Shown piece after piece: positions 45,429-58,895 of a stretch of 64,000 bases of DNA (the first letter of the stretch is position 1; each line of letters opens with the position of its first letter). Source of the DNA: Oncomelania hupensis. Its lineage: Eukaryota > Mollusca > Gastropoda > Littorinimorpha > Pomatiopsidae. The notes under the pieces were generated by a model. It was not told the origin of the DNA and did no database searches. It saw nothing but the letters and a program-made list of their open reading frames with translations. The stretch covers positions 78,247,463-78,311,462 of the forward strand of contig CM072513.1 of the NCBI GenBank assembly GCA_036898135.1. Reading direction: 5' to 3'. The translations under genes and the position numbers were made by a program.

Positions 45429-46330
45429 GATGCTATATAAGCGCTCGCTTTTCTGCAAACCACCAATCAGGTTGCAAGTGCTGCGATCTGTACCAACATA
45501 CAGGCTCACATGTTTTACCCATGTCTCACACCCAAACAACGAACACATCTATCACTCAAACATGTGGTGTAAAGGCAGGGAGATCTCTGTTAGAAGACGG
45601 AAAAGAAATAAAATGTATTTTATTTTATTTTTTCAAAGTTTAGATTGACTGCATCCAGTATCATTATTGAAGGGAGGGAGGTGTTACACTGTTGTTGTTT
45701 TTTTTTATCAGAAGTTGATTCAGCCCCGATGCTTGAATCCTCATAAGTGAAACTCAGATTCGTTAATCCATGCAACCTGTTCCCTCAGCAACAAGGCAGA
45801 AGTCGTCGTATGACGTTTTCCAACTTTATTCAGCGAACATCAACAACTGCATACAAGATCGCTCAATCGCTTTTTCACTTCTTCCACCTCTCTTTTAAAC
45901 AGTGCGCCACTTATATAGTCTCTCTATACTCTAGAGAAAGTTAGAACATTCCATCGTGACGCAATTACAGCCAATCAGAATAAAATTCGTCACCGGAACT
46001 ATGCACTGTCTTACGTCATATAACTTTATTTTATGTTAGAAGAATCTCTTAGCTACCACTAGATTTATCTACATGCTTCGACCGATAGTAAACAAGTAAT
46101 TCTAGAACATTCTCCAATAATATCGACCATTGAAAATTATCAACATTATACAAAGCTTCTTCTAACAACAAGGCAAAATTAAATCAAAGGTAAATACACT
46201 CTGTTATTGCATGCTTGGCAAAACAAAACGATCGGATCTATCGTGCGCGTCTCAAACGTAACAGGAGGAAACCGAAATACCCAGAATAGCCTCGTACCTA
46301 AGTCATATAAGTTTGCCCCCTTGGGAATGG
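45366..46330 (-). mobile_element. SINE family A on the minus strand, split by a solo LTR (45682-46263)
   Basis: (AAT)n at 45369-45427, then the reverse complement of the family A body (ACATGTGGTGTAAAGGCAGG, ATTGAAGGGAGG) to 45681. The body resumes at 46264 (GGAAACCGAAATACCCAGAA, CGTACCTAAGTCATATAAG). The uninterrupted version is at 51747-52225. Confidence 0.8.
45682..46263 (-). mobile_element. Solo LTR with perfect 5-bp target duplication
   Basis: Minus strand, 582 bp, TGTTACGTTTGAGACGCG ... CAGTGTAACA, flanked by GGAGG at 45677-45681 and 46264-46268. It is the same LTR superfamily as the 39-kb element, with the TGACGTAAG block (46010-46018, complement) and AATAAAG near the R region. Confidence 0.9.
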
Positions 46331-46917
46331 GTGGGGATAGAAGGGAGGGGTGGAGGGGGAAATAAATGCTTGAACAAAACAAATGTTTAAATTTAGCCAT
46401 GACAGCGATAAAACAGAAGTTGACTCTAAGCCTATACTTTCAGTACCTAGGCTAAAAACAAAACGGGTCATTTACAAAAAAAAGGCTTTTATGTATTTTA
46501 ATCACCAGCAGCATTCAGTCCCTGTACTCGGAAACAAAACATTTGGTTTTACAACGAGAGAAAAGAAGCTTTAATGCATTGTAATTGCCAACCAACTTCA
46601 ATTATCTGTGCTCAAACAAAACGGATAATTTACTTTTACAACAAAACAAAAGGGCTTTTCTGCATTGGTTTTTAATCGCAAACAGCATTCAGCTCAGACA
46701 AAACGAATCATTCAAGTCAAGCCAACACATTCTTTATTCCACAACGGTAACTTTCATGAGTCGCTAATACATATAAACAACGAAGTACACACAGTCTACG
46801 AAAGAAACTTAAATGTGTTTAAATCACACAGAGCGATTTTAAAAAAAACAACAAAAAAACATATACCTATGCTCAAACGAAATGGATCATTTAGATTTCC
46901 TGTGACATTTTATTTAT

Positions 46918-46980
46918 TCATTATTTAATCGTTCTTATATAGCGCTTTTCCAGTTCAAGAGCTTGCTCAAGGCGCTGAAT
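46918..46980 (-). mobile_element. SINE family B, short 3' fragment
   Basis: TTCTTATATAGCGCTTTTCC and AGCTTGCTCAAGGCGCTG, reverse complement of the family B 3' end. From 46331 to 47940 nothing else recognisable is present. Confidence 0.65.
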
Positions 46981-47944
46981 GTTGTTTGTGGTTTTTGGAT
47001 ATTACTTAACTGCATTTAACGCATATGCCGAAACAAAACGGTTCACTTCATTCTGCAGTGGTGGAAAAAATGCGTTTTGATCTTGAATCAATCAGCAATC
47101 AGTATACATATTCCAACAAAACGGGTCGTTAAGTTTTGCAACGTTTTTTTTTTTTTTTTGAATGGCCTCTTATGCGTTGTAATCACAAACAGCGATTAAA
47201 ATCCCCTATACATATGTTCAAACAATCAAATGGGTCATTTATGTTTAGAACGTAAAAGAATATAAGCTTGTATGCATTTTTTTTTTCGCAAACCGTTTTC
47301 AGTACCTAAGCTCAAACACAAGTATCGTCAATTGCTGTTAAAAGAGAGGGAGCCTTTGACTCGCATGCACAGCGTTGTGGGTCTATGTACTCACTACGCT
47401 CAATGTGTCCGGGGACACTAATTTACCACAAGGATATAATAGTAAACTACTATATAATCCTTGTTTACTAGAAGAAGAAGAAGAAGAATGTACTCACTTC
47501 CGCCCCAAACGCTACCTACACCCACCCCAACACCCACCCCCCAAAACAAAAATTCCAGAATTTTGCAAATGTGTTCGAGATAAATAGTTCAAAAATATCC
47601 ACAAATGAAATTAGTTTGTTATTTTTGTCCGTAAGTCCACCTGTCTGTCCGCCGTCCGTCTGGGCAAAACTTTAAATGGCAAAGTAAGCTTACTCGGAAC
47701 CTGTTTTATGTATCCGCAACCGAGATTGGTAAAATGATGTTTATCCATGAGACCTCGAAATTGATAAGGGAATTTATGACTTAACTTCAAGATCAAGCTC
47801 ACTGGGTTTAAAAAAAAAAATTAAGAATAGTTTTTCAAAATGAACAAGTTTCACTTTTTTCCTAAATTATTAAGGTTGAACTTATGATTTTTTTATGCAT
47901 AATAGATATCAATGAAACTACATAATATGCAAATTTGGTCAACC

Positions 47945-48400
47945 TCGCTCCAAGGTCACTGGAGCTTCCAAAGTCGGTTTATATAGGTATTTGAAGTGAC
48001 CTTGACCCTAAACTATGAGAGATATGAAGTCCAAACTTGTTGCTTTTAGAGATAATAGATTGATCTTTCATCTTTGTTTTGTTTTTGCGTTGATCTTGAA
48101 GGTCAAGGTTATTTTAGGCCTTACCAACACACAAAAAAGTATCATTGTACAGTGGAATGACTCTATATTTGGCCCATAGTATGCAACAACATTGGGTTAT
48201 TTGATCATACACGAGCATTAGAGGTCAGGTGAAGGTCAAGGTCATCCCAAGGTCAAGGTCACTGAAGGTCAAGTTCACCCTAAAGGCACTGTTTTATGGC
48301 ATAATACAACTTCTGCTGTAGGATATTGTATCGTACAAGAGTGGGTTTTTTTTAGCTGGAGGTCAGGGTCATTTCAAGGTCAAAAGCACTAAAAGATCAA
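47945..48400. repeat. AAGGTCA-rich repeat
   Basis: At least eight AAGGTCA or GGTCA motifs in direct orientation, several as TCAAGGTCA. It looks like a degenerate dispersed repeat. Confidence 0.6.
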
Positions 48401-48526
48401 AGCTAACATTACTTTGCAATTTAATGCCACCATTTTATTTTTTTTCCACGGGCACTCATTTTTCTGTTAAATATTGCAAATTCTATAAGGAGCATATTAG
48501 TCTTATGGACTTTGCCCTTCTAATCA

Positions 48527-48888
48527 CCTATCCTATCCTATCCTATCCTATCCGGTAACTCGAAGGTCGTTTGGGTACCACAGATGATCGTTTAGCCAGC
48601 GTACTCCATCTTTTTCTGTCCTCAGCAACCCTCATGGCTTCGCTCAGTGTCAAACCAGTCCATTCTCGAATGTTGTCCTCCCACCTCTTTTTCTGTCTCC
48701 CTCTTCTTCTGTCTCCTTGCACCGTGCCTTGCAGGATGGTCTTTTCAAGGCCTCATGTTCTGGTGACGTGGCTATACCATCGGAGTTTCCGTTTCTTCAC
48801 CACTGTGAGCATGGCATCGGGTTGCCCAATGGCAATGACCAGATTAAAAGCCATTGGGCAACACGATGGCATGCTCACAGTGGTGAAG
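48527..48888 (-). mobile_element. RTE-like LINE 3' fragment with 5' inversion
   Basis: (CCTAT)n tail at 48527-48552, then the same minus-strand 3' end as at 60069. Bases 48850-48888 repeat 48795-48833 in inverted orientation with two mismatches around a 16-nt spacer, as left by twin priming. Confidence 0.75.
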
Positions 48889-49398
48889 ATTAAAACAGCA
48901 TAACATTTCGGGGCGAAACAAAATGGATGAGAATAGGAGCTTGTATGTGTTCTTATCACATCAGGATTCGGTATCAGGATTGAAACTCGAAAGTGTTTAG
49001 ACAGTGATAGAATAGAGCTTTGTGTCTTTCGCTGTTTTTTTTTTTTTTTTTTTTTGGGGGGGAGGGGGGGGGGGGTGTTTGTTTTTTAACCACAGACCAT
49101 TGTTCCCTGGCCAGTATGTATTTATCTAGTATTATTGTTATCAACGACACGAAGAAAAACACACACACGCGCGCGCTTTCTCTCGTAAGTACGTGCGCGC
49201 ATCTCTCACATATACACGCATACACAAGCATACACATACACGCACTCACACACTCCCTCGCTGAAGCGAACTGGAGGTTGTTACTATCTAAACGTCGTTT
49301 GTGTGTGTGGTGTGTGTGTATGCGCGTGTGTGTGTGTGTGTGAGTAATTCTCGTGTGTGTTCATTTCATTGTTAAACAGCGTGGTTCAGTCTAAACGA

Positions 49399-49977
49399 GG
49401 CACCCGTTGGGGTGCCGGGGGTTTAAGTATAAATAGTATCCCCACTTTCTGGAAATTTAGTGCTTTAAATTCCCACTGTCGCTGTCTTTCTCGTTTGCTC
49501 TTTCTCATTCCTGCTCTGTTCTATCGGTGTGCTATACTATCTTCTTCTTCGCTGGACCAGTCACCTACCTTTTTTCTTGAAAACTTTTCCGGGACAAGAC
49601 TCCTTATTTGTGTATGAGGTCTGTTGGATCAGCTTGGGAATATTGGACGCTTTCTGCCAGGTGGTCACTAGGGCTTCCTATGATGTTATTATTTAGCAAT
49701 GTAGGCATTTTATATGTATGTGTTTTGTTGATAATTTATAATGATGTTTGTATTCTATTTTGTTTTTGTAAACGGGGTTCGATAAATTAGAGTACAGCCT
49801 CAGCGTCCCCTGCGTGGGATGTCTTTATTGTAAAGTGACTGGCTGGTGGAGAGCTTTCAGTTTTAACACTAGGGTTGTTTTAGCAGGTCTTTTATGCGGA
49901 TCAGGGGTTGTCCGGTGCTGATTTGGCTCGGAAGAGTCCGCTGGACCTAAAGCAATAATCATGTAATGTAATGTAAT
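49399..49977 (+). mobile_element. Unclassified retroposon, copy 2, with 10-bp target duplication
   Basis: GTCTAAACGA at 49389-49398 and 49978-49987 flank it. The 5' end forms a hairpin (GGCACCC gttg GGGTGCC) and the 3' end is a (GTAAT)n tail. The body matches 19066-19694. A TATAAATAG motif lies ~30 bp from the 5' end in both copies. Confidence 0.8.
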
Positions 49978-50419
49978 GTCTAAACGAAGCCTTCTTAAAG
50001 AGGGAGACTTCCTCGTCCAGTCTCAGTTACTCTGAATGCTACATTTTACAGCAAGTTGACATTTGGCGATGATAACCGCATTTTCTGATGGTGAAAATGC
50101 GACGGTACTAACAATAGTGTCCTCTATTAATGTAAGGACTGTATTGTATGGTTTTGCCTCTTATACGCCTTAGAATGAGTTTCTGTTATTACTTTGTATG
50201 GTTGTTTGGGGTAGAAATACAGACAAGAGGTTTGTGTGTGCGTGTTTAGTTTACGTGTTTATTTTGTTTGTTTCTTTGCCAGTTTGTCCTTTCATTGTGG
50301 ATTTGGTTACAGGTCCTCTAGAGAAATGAAATACCGTTCGTTATCAAATTGGAAAGCATGCCAGCCGTAGTGCATGGCCAGCAAGTCTCTCGCCACTCCC
50401 TTCTCCCTCCTTCCTCTTC

Positions 50420-50423
50420 TCTG

Positions 50424-50454
<31 letters not shown>

Positions 50455-50560
50455 TTCTCTCTCTCTCTCTCTGTCTCTCTCTCTTTCTCTCTCTCTCTCT
50501 CTTTCTCTCGCTCTCTCTTTCTTTTTCTCTTGTTCTCTCTCTCTCTCTCTATTTTTCTCT
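50420..50560. repeat. (CT)n microsatellite block
   Basis: CT runs with GTCT and TTCT interruptions. The stretch 49988-50340 before it and 50650-51480 after it show no gene or repeat I recognise. Confidence 0.9.
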
Positions 50561-51746
50561 CTCGTCACGTTCATTCCCTCCCCTGCCTCTCTCTTCCTTT
50601 CTCCCTCCCTCTCTTCCAACCTCCCTCCTCGCGTTCTCACCGTTCCCGTTGGCTTAGTGGAAGTGGCGGCTAAATGAAAATAGAGATTTGCAGGCTGTCT
50701 AGACTTTTGAAGACCGGGAAACTGCTTCTTATGATAATGATTCAACTTGGGAAGCGGGGAGAAGAGAATGGAAAAAGGGGGTGGGGAGTTGGGTAGCGGT
50801 AAGTATGATAGACCCACCAATGACTGACAGAGACAGAGAGAGAGAGATTGGGGGAGGGGAGGGAGTGGGGGGAAAAGAGACTCACCAGACCGGCTTTTGT
50901 CGGTAATTGGTGAAAAATTGGAAAAGTGCTTTAGCTCTTTGCTCCGTCAATGGGGCCAGTCGAAAAAGATGAGTGTTAAGGTCACACATCTTGGCAATGC
51001 GCAACGAGCAGTTTTGTTGTTTGTTTGTTTTTTTGTTTGCAATAAAAAATATTATGTAATTATTATAACAATACTAGCGCCTTGACCCGCTCTCTGAGCA
51101 GATGCGTGCGCTGTATTTATCGGAACCGTTACAGAACTATTATTTTTACTTCGGGATGATATTTTTATGTTAAATTGGTTGGTTGATGATGACTGGGACC
51201 ACTTTGAACATATTCACCAAACTTACACATCAGATTTGCAACAGGCATACATTTCAACATTTAAACAGAAGTCTGATTTGTTGGACCCTTTTTAGTTTGG
51301 CTTTACAGGGTTTGCAAATGAGGTGTAAAACAGACGAATTTTGGAACGTTAGAACTTAAATGCCACAAGGGGGGAGAGGTGTGTTTGTGTTTCTTTCTTT
51401 ATTCCGATCTTCTAACGCTAGAGATTTGTTTTTGAAGTAGGGAGAGGTTGGTGAGAGTGTAGGTAAGTTGTTTTAAGATATATTACTACTACTGCTACTA
51501 CTACTGATACTACTACTACTACTACTATTTATTATTATTATTTTATTTACAAGTCACCACCCCACCCCCCTTTTTTTTCTTTTTTTTTTAGAAATATTTT
51601 CCGTTTTAAGCGCATTTCGATTCTTGCATTTTTCTTTTCGTTTTTCTTTTTTTTTCTTTTATTATTTTTCTCTTCCTCCTTCTCCTCACTCATCTTCCTC
51701 TTCTGTTTGAAGTAATTGTGTAGTTTAGTAGTAGTGCTTAATAAGC

Positions 51747-52225
<479 letters not shown>

Positions 52226-52459
52226 TATTTCCCCGTTACGCGCGTCCGAATGCTGTATGAATTATTGTGAAACGATAGTTTGGAAACAGCTGGGTTATTT
52301 ATTTGTTGGTAAATAGCATCCGTATTTAATTACTTGATTTCCGCACCTGTTGTGCCTTATATTATTTATTCATGAGGATCCGTTCACGGATGTGTAGTGT
52401 ATGCTTTGCTGTGAGTGTGATAGGAATTCCTCGGCTGTATATTGTGACATTGTAGGTCC

Positions 52460-52737
52460 CGGAAACCCCAATAATATAGCCACGTCACCAGAGCATCAGG
52501 TCTTGCAAAGACCATCCTGCAAGACACGGCGCAAAGGGGCAGAAGAAGAGGGGGACAGAAAAAGAGGTGGGAGGACAACATGGACTGGCTTGACACTGAG
52601 CGAAGCCATGAGGGTGGCTGAAGGCAGAGAAAGATGGCGTACGCTGGTTAAACGATAATCTTTGGTGCCCCAACGACTTTCGAGTTACGGGATAGGATAG
52701 GATAGGACAGGATAGGATAGGATAGGATAGGATAGGT
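52460..52737 (+). mobile_element. RTE-like LINE 3' fragment, plus strand
   Basis: Same 3' end as at 60069 but in plus orientation: ATCATCCTGCAAGACACGG-like sequence, encoded SEAMRVAEGRERWRTLVKR, and a (ATAGG)n tail at 52690-52737. Confidence 0.75.
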
Positions 52738-52842
52738 CACGGTTAAAGGGGTTCTAACTCGTCAGAAACACCTTTTATGGGATCAGGTGTGTTCCCAAAC
52801 TGTAGTCTAAACGCCGCGTATCCATTTTGTTTAGAACTGCAC

Positions 52843-52888
52843 ACCTATCCTATCCTATCCTATCCTATCCTGTAACTCGAAGGTCCAT
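52843..52888 (-). mobile_element. Ultra-short LINE tail
   Basis: (CCTAT)n plus TGTAACTCGAAGGTCC only, about 45 bp of the RTE-like 3' end. Confidence 0.6.
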
Positions 52889-53641
52889 TTTCCCTTTGAG
52901 TTCCGCCCCGAGTTGCCTAGAAAAAAGGCACCACCAAAGTTTTGTGATTGCTCCGCACAATTTTTTTGCTTCTGGGCACCCTTTTGCCGTAAGAGAGCGT
53001 TTTTTAAAATGGCGCAGCACATGTTAGCTGCATAACAGCCAATCAAAGTGAAGTTGGCTGAAAGTGAAAGTTACTGTCAGTCGCACTGACGACACGACAG
53101 TACTATCAAATATAAATACTAATTCATGCAGATTGCACATAAACATATTAATTATTCCGTCCAACAGTTAGTACATAAATCTTACCAGACTGTAAATGAC
53201 AAAAAGTCCTCCCTTACTATTTCACCGTTGAATACGTCGCCATTTGCAAATCGAAAGCCCACCAGTCTGTCCGCCATCTTTTTCTCTTCGTGAACAACCT
53301 TTCGAGACCGCTACAGTGCGCTCTGTAGCGCTCTCCGCGGGTATAGGGTTGCCCAGACTTTCCGCCAAAATAGTTACGCAGCGTTACGTAGCGCTCTGCC
53401 TAGGCAGTGCAGACATTCGGCATTATAGAAACGGTTGTCGGCCCTCATAACCGTAAAAATACTTTAACTGACAATTACCACAAACATGATTACTATTTTT
53501 TAATTTGCGTAAAAAAATATACGAGAGTCACTTTAAACCATTCATTCATTCTTAAGTTGTGTCTGATGTTTGGGTATTGCGACAGTTAGACAGCGTGGCT
53601 ACTTACTGGAATAGGTCAACTAAACATCGCACAGCAATCAC

Positions 53642-54009
53642 CTATCCTATCCTATCCTATCCCGTAACTCGGAGGTAGTAGGGGCCTTACAGATGATCGT
53701 TTAACCAATGTACTCCATCTTTCTTCCTCAGCAACCCGGATGGTTTCGCTCAATGTCAAACCAGTCCATTCTCGAATGTTGTCCTCCCACCACTTTTTCT
53801 GTCTCCCTCTTCTTCTACCTCCTTGCACTGTGCCTTGCAAGATGGTCTTTGTAAGGTCTGGTGACGTGGCCATACCATCGGAGTTTCCGTTTTTTCACCA
53901 CTGTGAGCAGGTCATCGTGTTGTCCAATGGTTTGTGTGATGGTCTGTCGGACTTCGTCGTTGGTGATGTGCTGGGTATAGGAAATGCCCAGAAGTCTTCT
54001 GTAGCACAG
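53642..54009 (-). mobile_element. RTE-like LINE 3' fragment
   Basis: (CCTAT)n tail, then minus-strand coding remnants RRRGRQKKWWEDNIREWTGL and SETIRVAEEERWSTLVKRSS. Ends near TTCTGTAGCAC. 52890-53640 and 54250-54600 hold no recognisable feature. Confidence 0.78.
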
Positions 54010-54167
54010 CAGTCACCGCAGTCCATGACTGATTACGAAGGCCACGCTGGGTGCCTGGCGCTGTTTAGAATTTGGAAAGGTAAAGCAACAAAGGAGAAAA
54101 TAAGGGCATTGCTTACATGAAGCTGACCCTGAGAAAAGGGAGGTGTTTTACTCTTGTTATCTACGTA

Positions 54168-54169
<2 letters not shown>

Positions 54170-54230
<61 letters not shown>

Positions 54231-54242
54231 TCTCTCTCTCTC
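54170..54242. repeat. (CT)n microsatellite
   Basis: About 35 CT units with one TTCC interruption. Confidence 0.95.
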
Positions 54243-55439
54243 ATAAAAGCTCATGGAAGCTTATACAGAGAGGAATCATAAATCTTCGAATGAAGCACCT
54301 CCAATGAATCTTAAGAGTTCGTGCTGTCACGTCGCATTCGGTTTTACTCAGCACTAATTTCTCGGTCCTGATCAAACATAAGGGTCATACGTTAATTAAT
54401 ATGGTACACAAGGGCGAGAACAATTTTGGGAAAGGATAGGATGTGTAGATTATAATAATTATTGTAGGCCACATCAGTACGGATTGTTGCGTTTGGCATT
54501 GCGTTATGCTATTTACGTTCGAGTCTGCAATAATCAAGTCCATATTATTATGAACATAACACTTCGTTGAGGCTTTTGATAAAACTGCAGATAAAAATAC
54601 TTAGTGGAGATATTGATTTTCTCTGCGTGCGTTCGTGTATTTGTGTGTGTGTGTGTGTGTGTGTTTGCGTGTGTTTGTGTGTGTGAAACAATGTTGTTAA
54701 AGTTAACGGTTTTGGGTGTAATAAATGTATCAAAAATGTGTATGTGTGTGTTTTCATGAGTGCGCGTGCCTGCGTGTTTGTGTGTGTCTGTCTGTGTGTG
54801 GATGTTTCCCCAAATTAGAAACTGTGAAATTAGCACAGCGTGTTCTTAAGCACTATACCTGCATTTGCGCAACTGTCCTTTTGTGAAAGAGTCGAAGAGT
54901 TCTTCAGACGTAGTTCCGAGTTACCTTTTGAACATGTAAGCCCTATACACATATTAGGACAGGAACAGAGGCAGACAGACAGCCACAGATAGAGACAGAC
55001 CAATACACAGATACAGACAGATGAGAGCGAGAGAGAGGATGGGGAGGGGAGAGGAGAGACGGGCAACAAGGGCACGAAATTGGCGTTGACCCCACTCTGT
55101 GTGTCAGAGGTTATTGAGGGCATCAAGGTCGTCTGTTCATTGGAAACTGGCTTATTATTAGTCTACATCATCTCCGAGTCGCAGACCGAATGACGACGAA
55201 AACCTCTAAAGGCAGCTTGGCGGAATGGGAGCGGTGTGGGGAGAGAGAGAGGGTGAATTTGCATGACATGAGAGTCAGAGATTTAATTAGGCCATACAAG
55301 TATCTGAGCCTGTGAGGCTTTCGTCGGACACATGTAGCGTTGTTGAGACTTCGTCGAGGCCTTCGCCCTCTAAGTTGAGTCAGAGAGAGTAGAAGGCTTC
55401 GTCTAATCTCAGCCAGATAGTACGACTTCCATATTGATG

Positions 55440-55490
55440 TGTGTGCGTGCGTGCGTGTGTGTGTGTGTGTGTGTGTGTGCGTGTGCGTGT
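55440..55490. repeat. (GT)n microsatellite
   Basis: GT/GC run. The surrounding 54790-56600 has no gene I can support; short GT runs also at 54640, 56200 and 56350. Confidence 0.85.
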
Positions 55491-56613
55491 AGGCTGCAGC
55501 ATAGACCTTGGTCCATTTAACAGAATAAAGGTTTTAGGCTCTAAAGCCTAGTCTTACAACCTCTGGCTTGAAACAATCATGCGGGTCGGGTGCCTGAATT
55601 GTCTTGATACTCAGGCTAGGGTGAACATGCAATGATATGCACAGAGAAATGTCAGAGGTTTCTCACACCCTGGAAAGCTAGTCGTTTACATCCTGCCTTC
55701 CTTGTAACCATACAGAATGTTCTACGACGCCCAGTTTTAAGCGTAGGAGTGATGCAATGCTATACAATTACAATATAATTATGTGATAATGTCATGGTCG
55801 ACAAGTTTAAATCACTAAAAACATCAACCATTTCTGTATTTATTTTTAAATTGTATTGTTTTATTTTATTGCTATAATAATTTAATTTCATTGTTTTTAA
55901 TTTTTATACGCTCCCTCTCGCAAGTCTCAACCGCTGTTGAGCAGGCCTGTGCGCTATTTATGATAACGTATGGAAGTCCACCAGTTAAAATTTCACATTC
56001 TACTTCAAGGCGAGAACGAAATGCGATACCTATTCAATTACGATATCTCTTCAAGCAAATCTGCAATCTGCAGTTAGTAGGCCTGCTCAACAGCTGTTGA
56101 GTCTTGAGAGAGGGGAGGAAAGGGGGAAGGGGTGAAAACATCGTCTACTCTCAGTAAGCTCACAGACTATACCCTGACGCGCATGCTTATAGGTATGTGT
56201 ATATGTGTGTGTGTGTGTGGGGGGGGGATGAGGGTGGTGTTTATATACTTTATATGCTTTTTTTTATACTTAGATGTGATATTCGTTAGTATTTCTTATG
56301 ATGTTCAATGTGTTTAATCTCATAATGTTTTAATATTGTTTAAATATTCTAATGTGTGTGTGTGTGTGTGCGCGCGCGCGTGTGAACGCTCTAAGCGTTC
56401 CCAGGTGGACATCAGAAACGGATATATATATATGCGTGAGACCATGCACTCTTGATACGGTGCAGACCTGTGCATTCATGCTACTGTGCATGCATGTGCA
56501 TGTAAGTATTCCATACAAGTTACAAGGATGAATACAGAGAATCAGAGATCTCGGAGCTATTTTTATATTAAATGCATTTAGTTTGCTGCACCGTTGGGGC
56601 GGTCCCATCATTT

Positions 56614-56817
56614 CAACAGCGGAGCGACTTTTGGATAGTACAGGTCGCTGCTCAAATGCGATGCTTTTAAATGTTGTATACAGAGCACTCTTCTATTTGC
56701 AGGTACATGTAGTAGTCTACTACTACTGCCTGCAAATAGAAGAGTGTTCTGTATAAAACATTACAAACCTCGCATTTGAGCAGCGACCTGTACTGTCCAA
56801 AAGTCCCTCAGCTGTTG
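56614..56817. repeat. Foldback palindrome, ~100-bp arms
   Basis: Arms 56614-56716 and 56719-56817 are inverted copies (for example CAGGTCGCTGCTCAAATGCG and its complement), with almost no loop. Confidence 0.85.
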
Positions 56818-56820
56818 AAC

Positions 56821-57277
<457 letters not shown>

Positions 57278-57725
57278 CATAATTGTCATTTATTACGAAC
57301 CTATTTGTATGTAGGTCTTAATGCTTTCACGTGTACATTTGAAAACAACGAAGGCCAACATAAGTTAGTTGTTAGAACTGTTTGAACACTGCGATATATA
57401 GACTCTGACTAAGACTAAGAGAACAAGAAGTCTGGGACTAAACTGGGGACACAACCATCGCTTAGATCTACGAAGTACAATATATTGAGCTGGATGGAAT
57501 AACTTTTGTTCTCCTCTGAGACAATTGTTACATAGGACCGCTTCCATGTTTCTGGGGTGTAAAGTTGCCAGTCTCAACTTTTCTGGATAGTAAAGAAAAC
57601 AAAAAGGGGGACATATCGAGTTCACCACTAGCAGTTGTGATGTGTGTGGAAACAGATGCTACAGCTTTCACTCATTGAGCCATTCTTGTCACTGTCTCGG
57701 CATGTTTGTGGGGTAATGGGTACGG

Positions 57726-57745
57726 ATCTTCTTCTTCTTCTTCTT

Positions 57746-57776
<31 letters not shown>

Positions 57777-57785
57777 TTCTTCTTC

Positions 57786-57875
<90 letters not shown>
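57726..57875. repeat. (TTC)n followed by (ATT)n
   Basis: TTC run at 57726-57788, ATT run at 57790-57875. Confidence 0.95.
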
Positions 57876-58200
57876 GATTCAAGATTCAATTCAAGATTCA
57901 ATATTCTTTATTTTCCAAACGCATGGATATTTGTTAAGCAGTGCAAGAAGGAAGGAGATAACAACATCAAAACTATCAAAAACCATCAAAAACATAGACA
58001 TACAATATTAATACATTTGATATACTATCAAACACAACTTCCATACTGAAATACAAATCTATCAACACTAGCACACATGCATAAACAGATATCCAGTCAC
58101 ATACCCATGCGTACACATTTAACACACAGATTATAATAATTATTCCACAATACATGTATACACGAAACTACTCACACTCACCCATTCTTCCATGCCTTAG
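57876..58200 (-). mobile_element. Retroelement 3' end, minus strand
   Basis: (GATTCAA)n-type tail followed by TATTCTTTATTTTCCAAACG, the form of a LINE 3' end in reverse. Weak; no coding remnant. Confidence 0.35.
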
Positions 58201-58211
58201 ATCCATCCTAG

Positions 58212-58214
<3 letters not shown>

Positions 58215-58271
<57 letters not shown>

Positions 58272-58487
58272 GAGTAATAATACAAAATAATAATAATAAG
58301 AGTAATTATAAAAATAATAATAATAACAATACCACTACTAAAAAATAATACAACAGCAGCACCAACAGACAAATAATATATGGTAATAATGATAATAATA
58401 ATAACAATACTACTACAACTAATAATATTAACAACAGGAAGGATACAAAACCAAGCTTCATGATGATCTAGGGGAACAAAATTAGTG

Positions 58488-58539
<52 letters not shown>

Positions 58540-58560
58540 CATTATTATTAATGCAGATAA
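58215..58560. repeat. (AAT)n and (ATT)n runs
   Basis: AAT runs at 58215-58270 and scattered to 58430, then an ATT run at 58490-58550. Confidence 0.9.
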
Positions 58561-58780
58561 TTTTCAGTAAGTTTTCAATTCTTCCGATCCGTACTCTTTC
58601 CCATTCATCCTCGCACGCACTGCACTAGAGATTGTCGGCACACCCTTACCCCCAGCAATCAATACCGGCACTTAGCGTGATTGTAGAAGAAAGCAAAATG
58701 TTGTACGGCTCTTTGTAACAAGATATTTCCTCGTGGCGGCAGAGGTATCGTCGATGTGGGCTGACCTCATGGCGCAGAGC

Positions 58781-58895
58781 ACAGGCGCTTGTATCAGGAC
58801 ACGCGAGCGCCTATGTCTGTGACGCGTCTTATAGATAACCAAAGGGAGACGCGTCACAGGCATAGGCGCTCGCGTGTCCTGATACAAGCGCCTGT
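58781..58895. repeat. 49-bp near-perfect palindrome next to a SINE head
   Basis: 58781-58829 and 58847-58895 are inverted copies with one mismatch and a 17-nt loop (ACAGGCGCTTGTATCAGG ... its complement). Confidence 0.9.
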
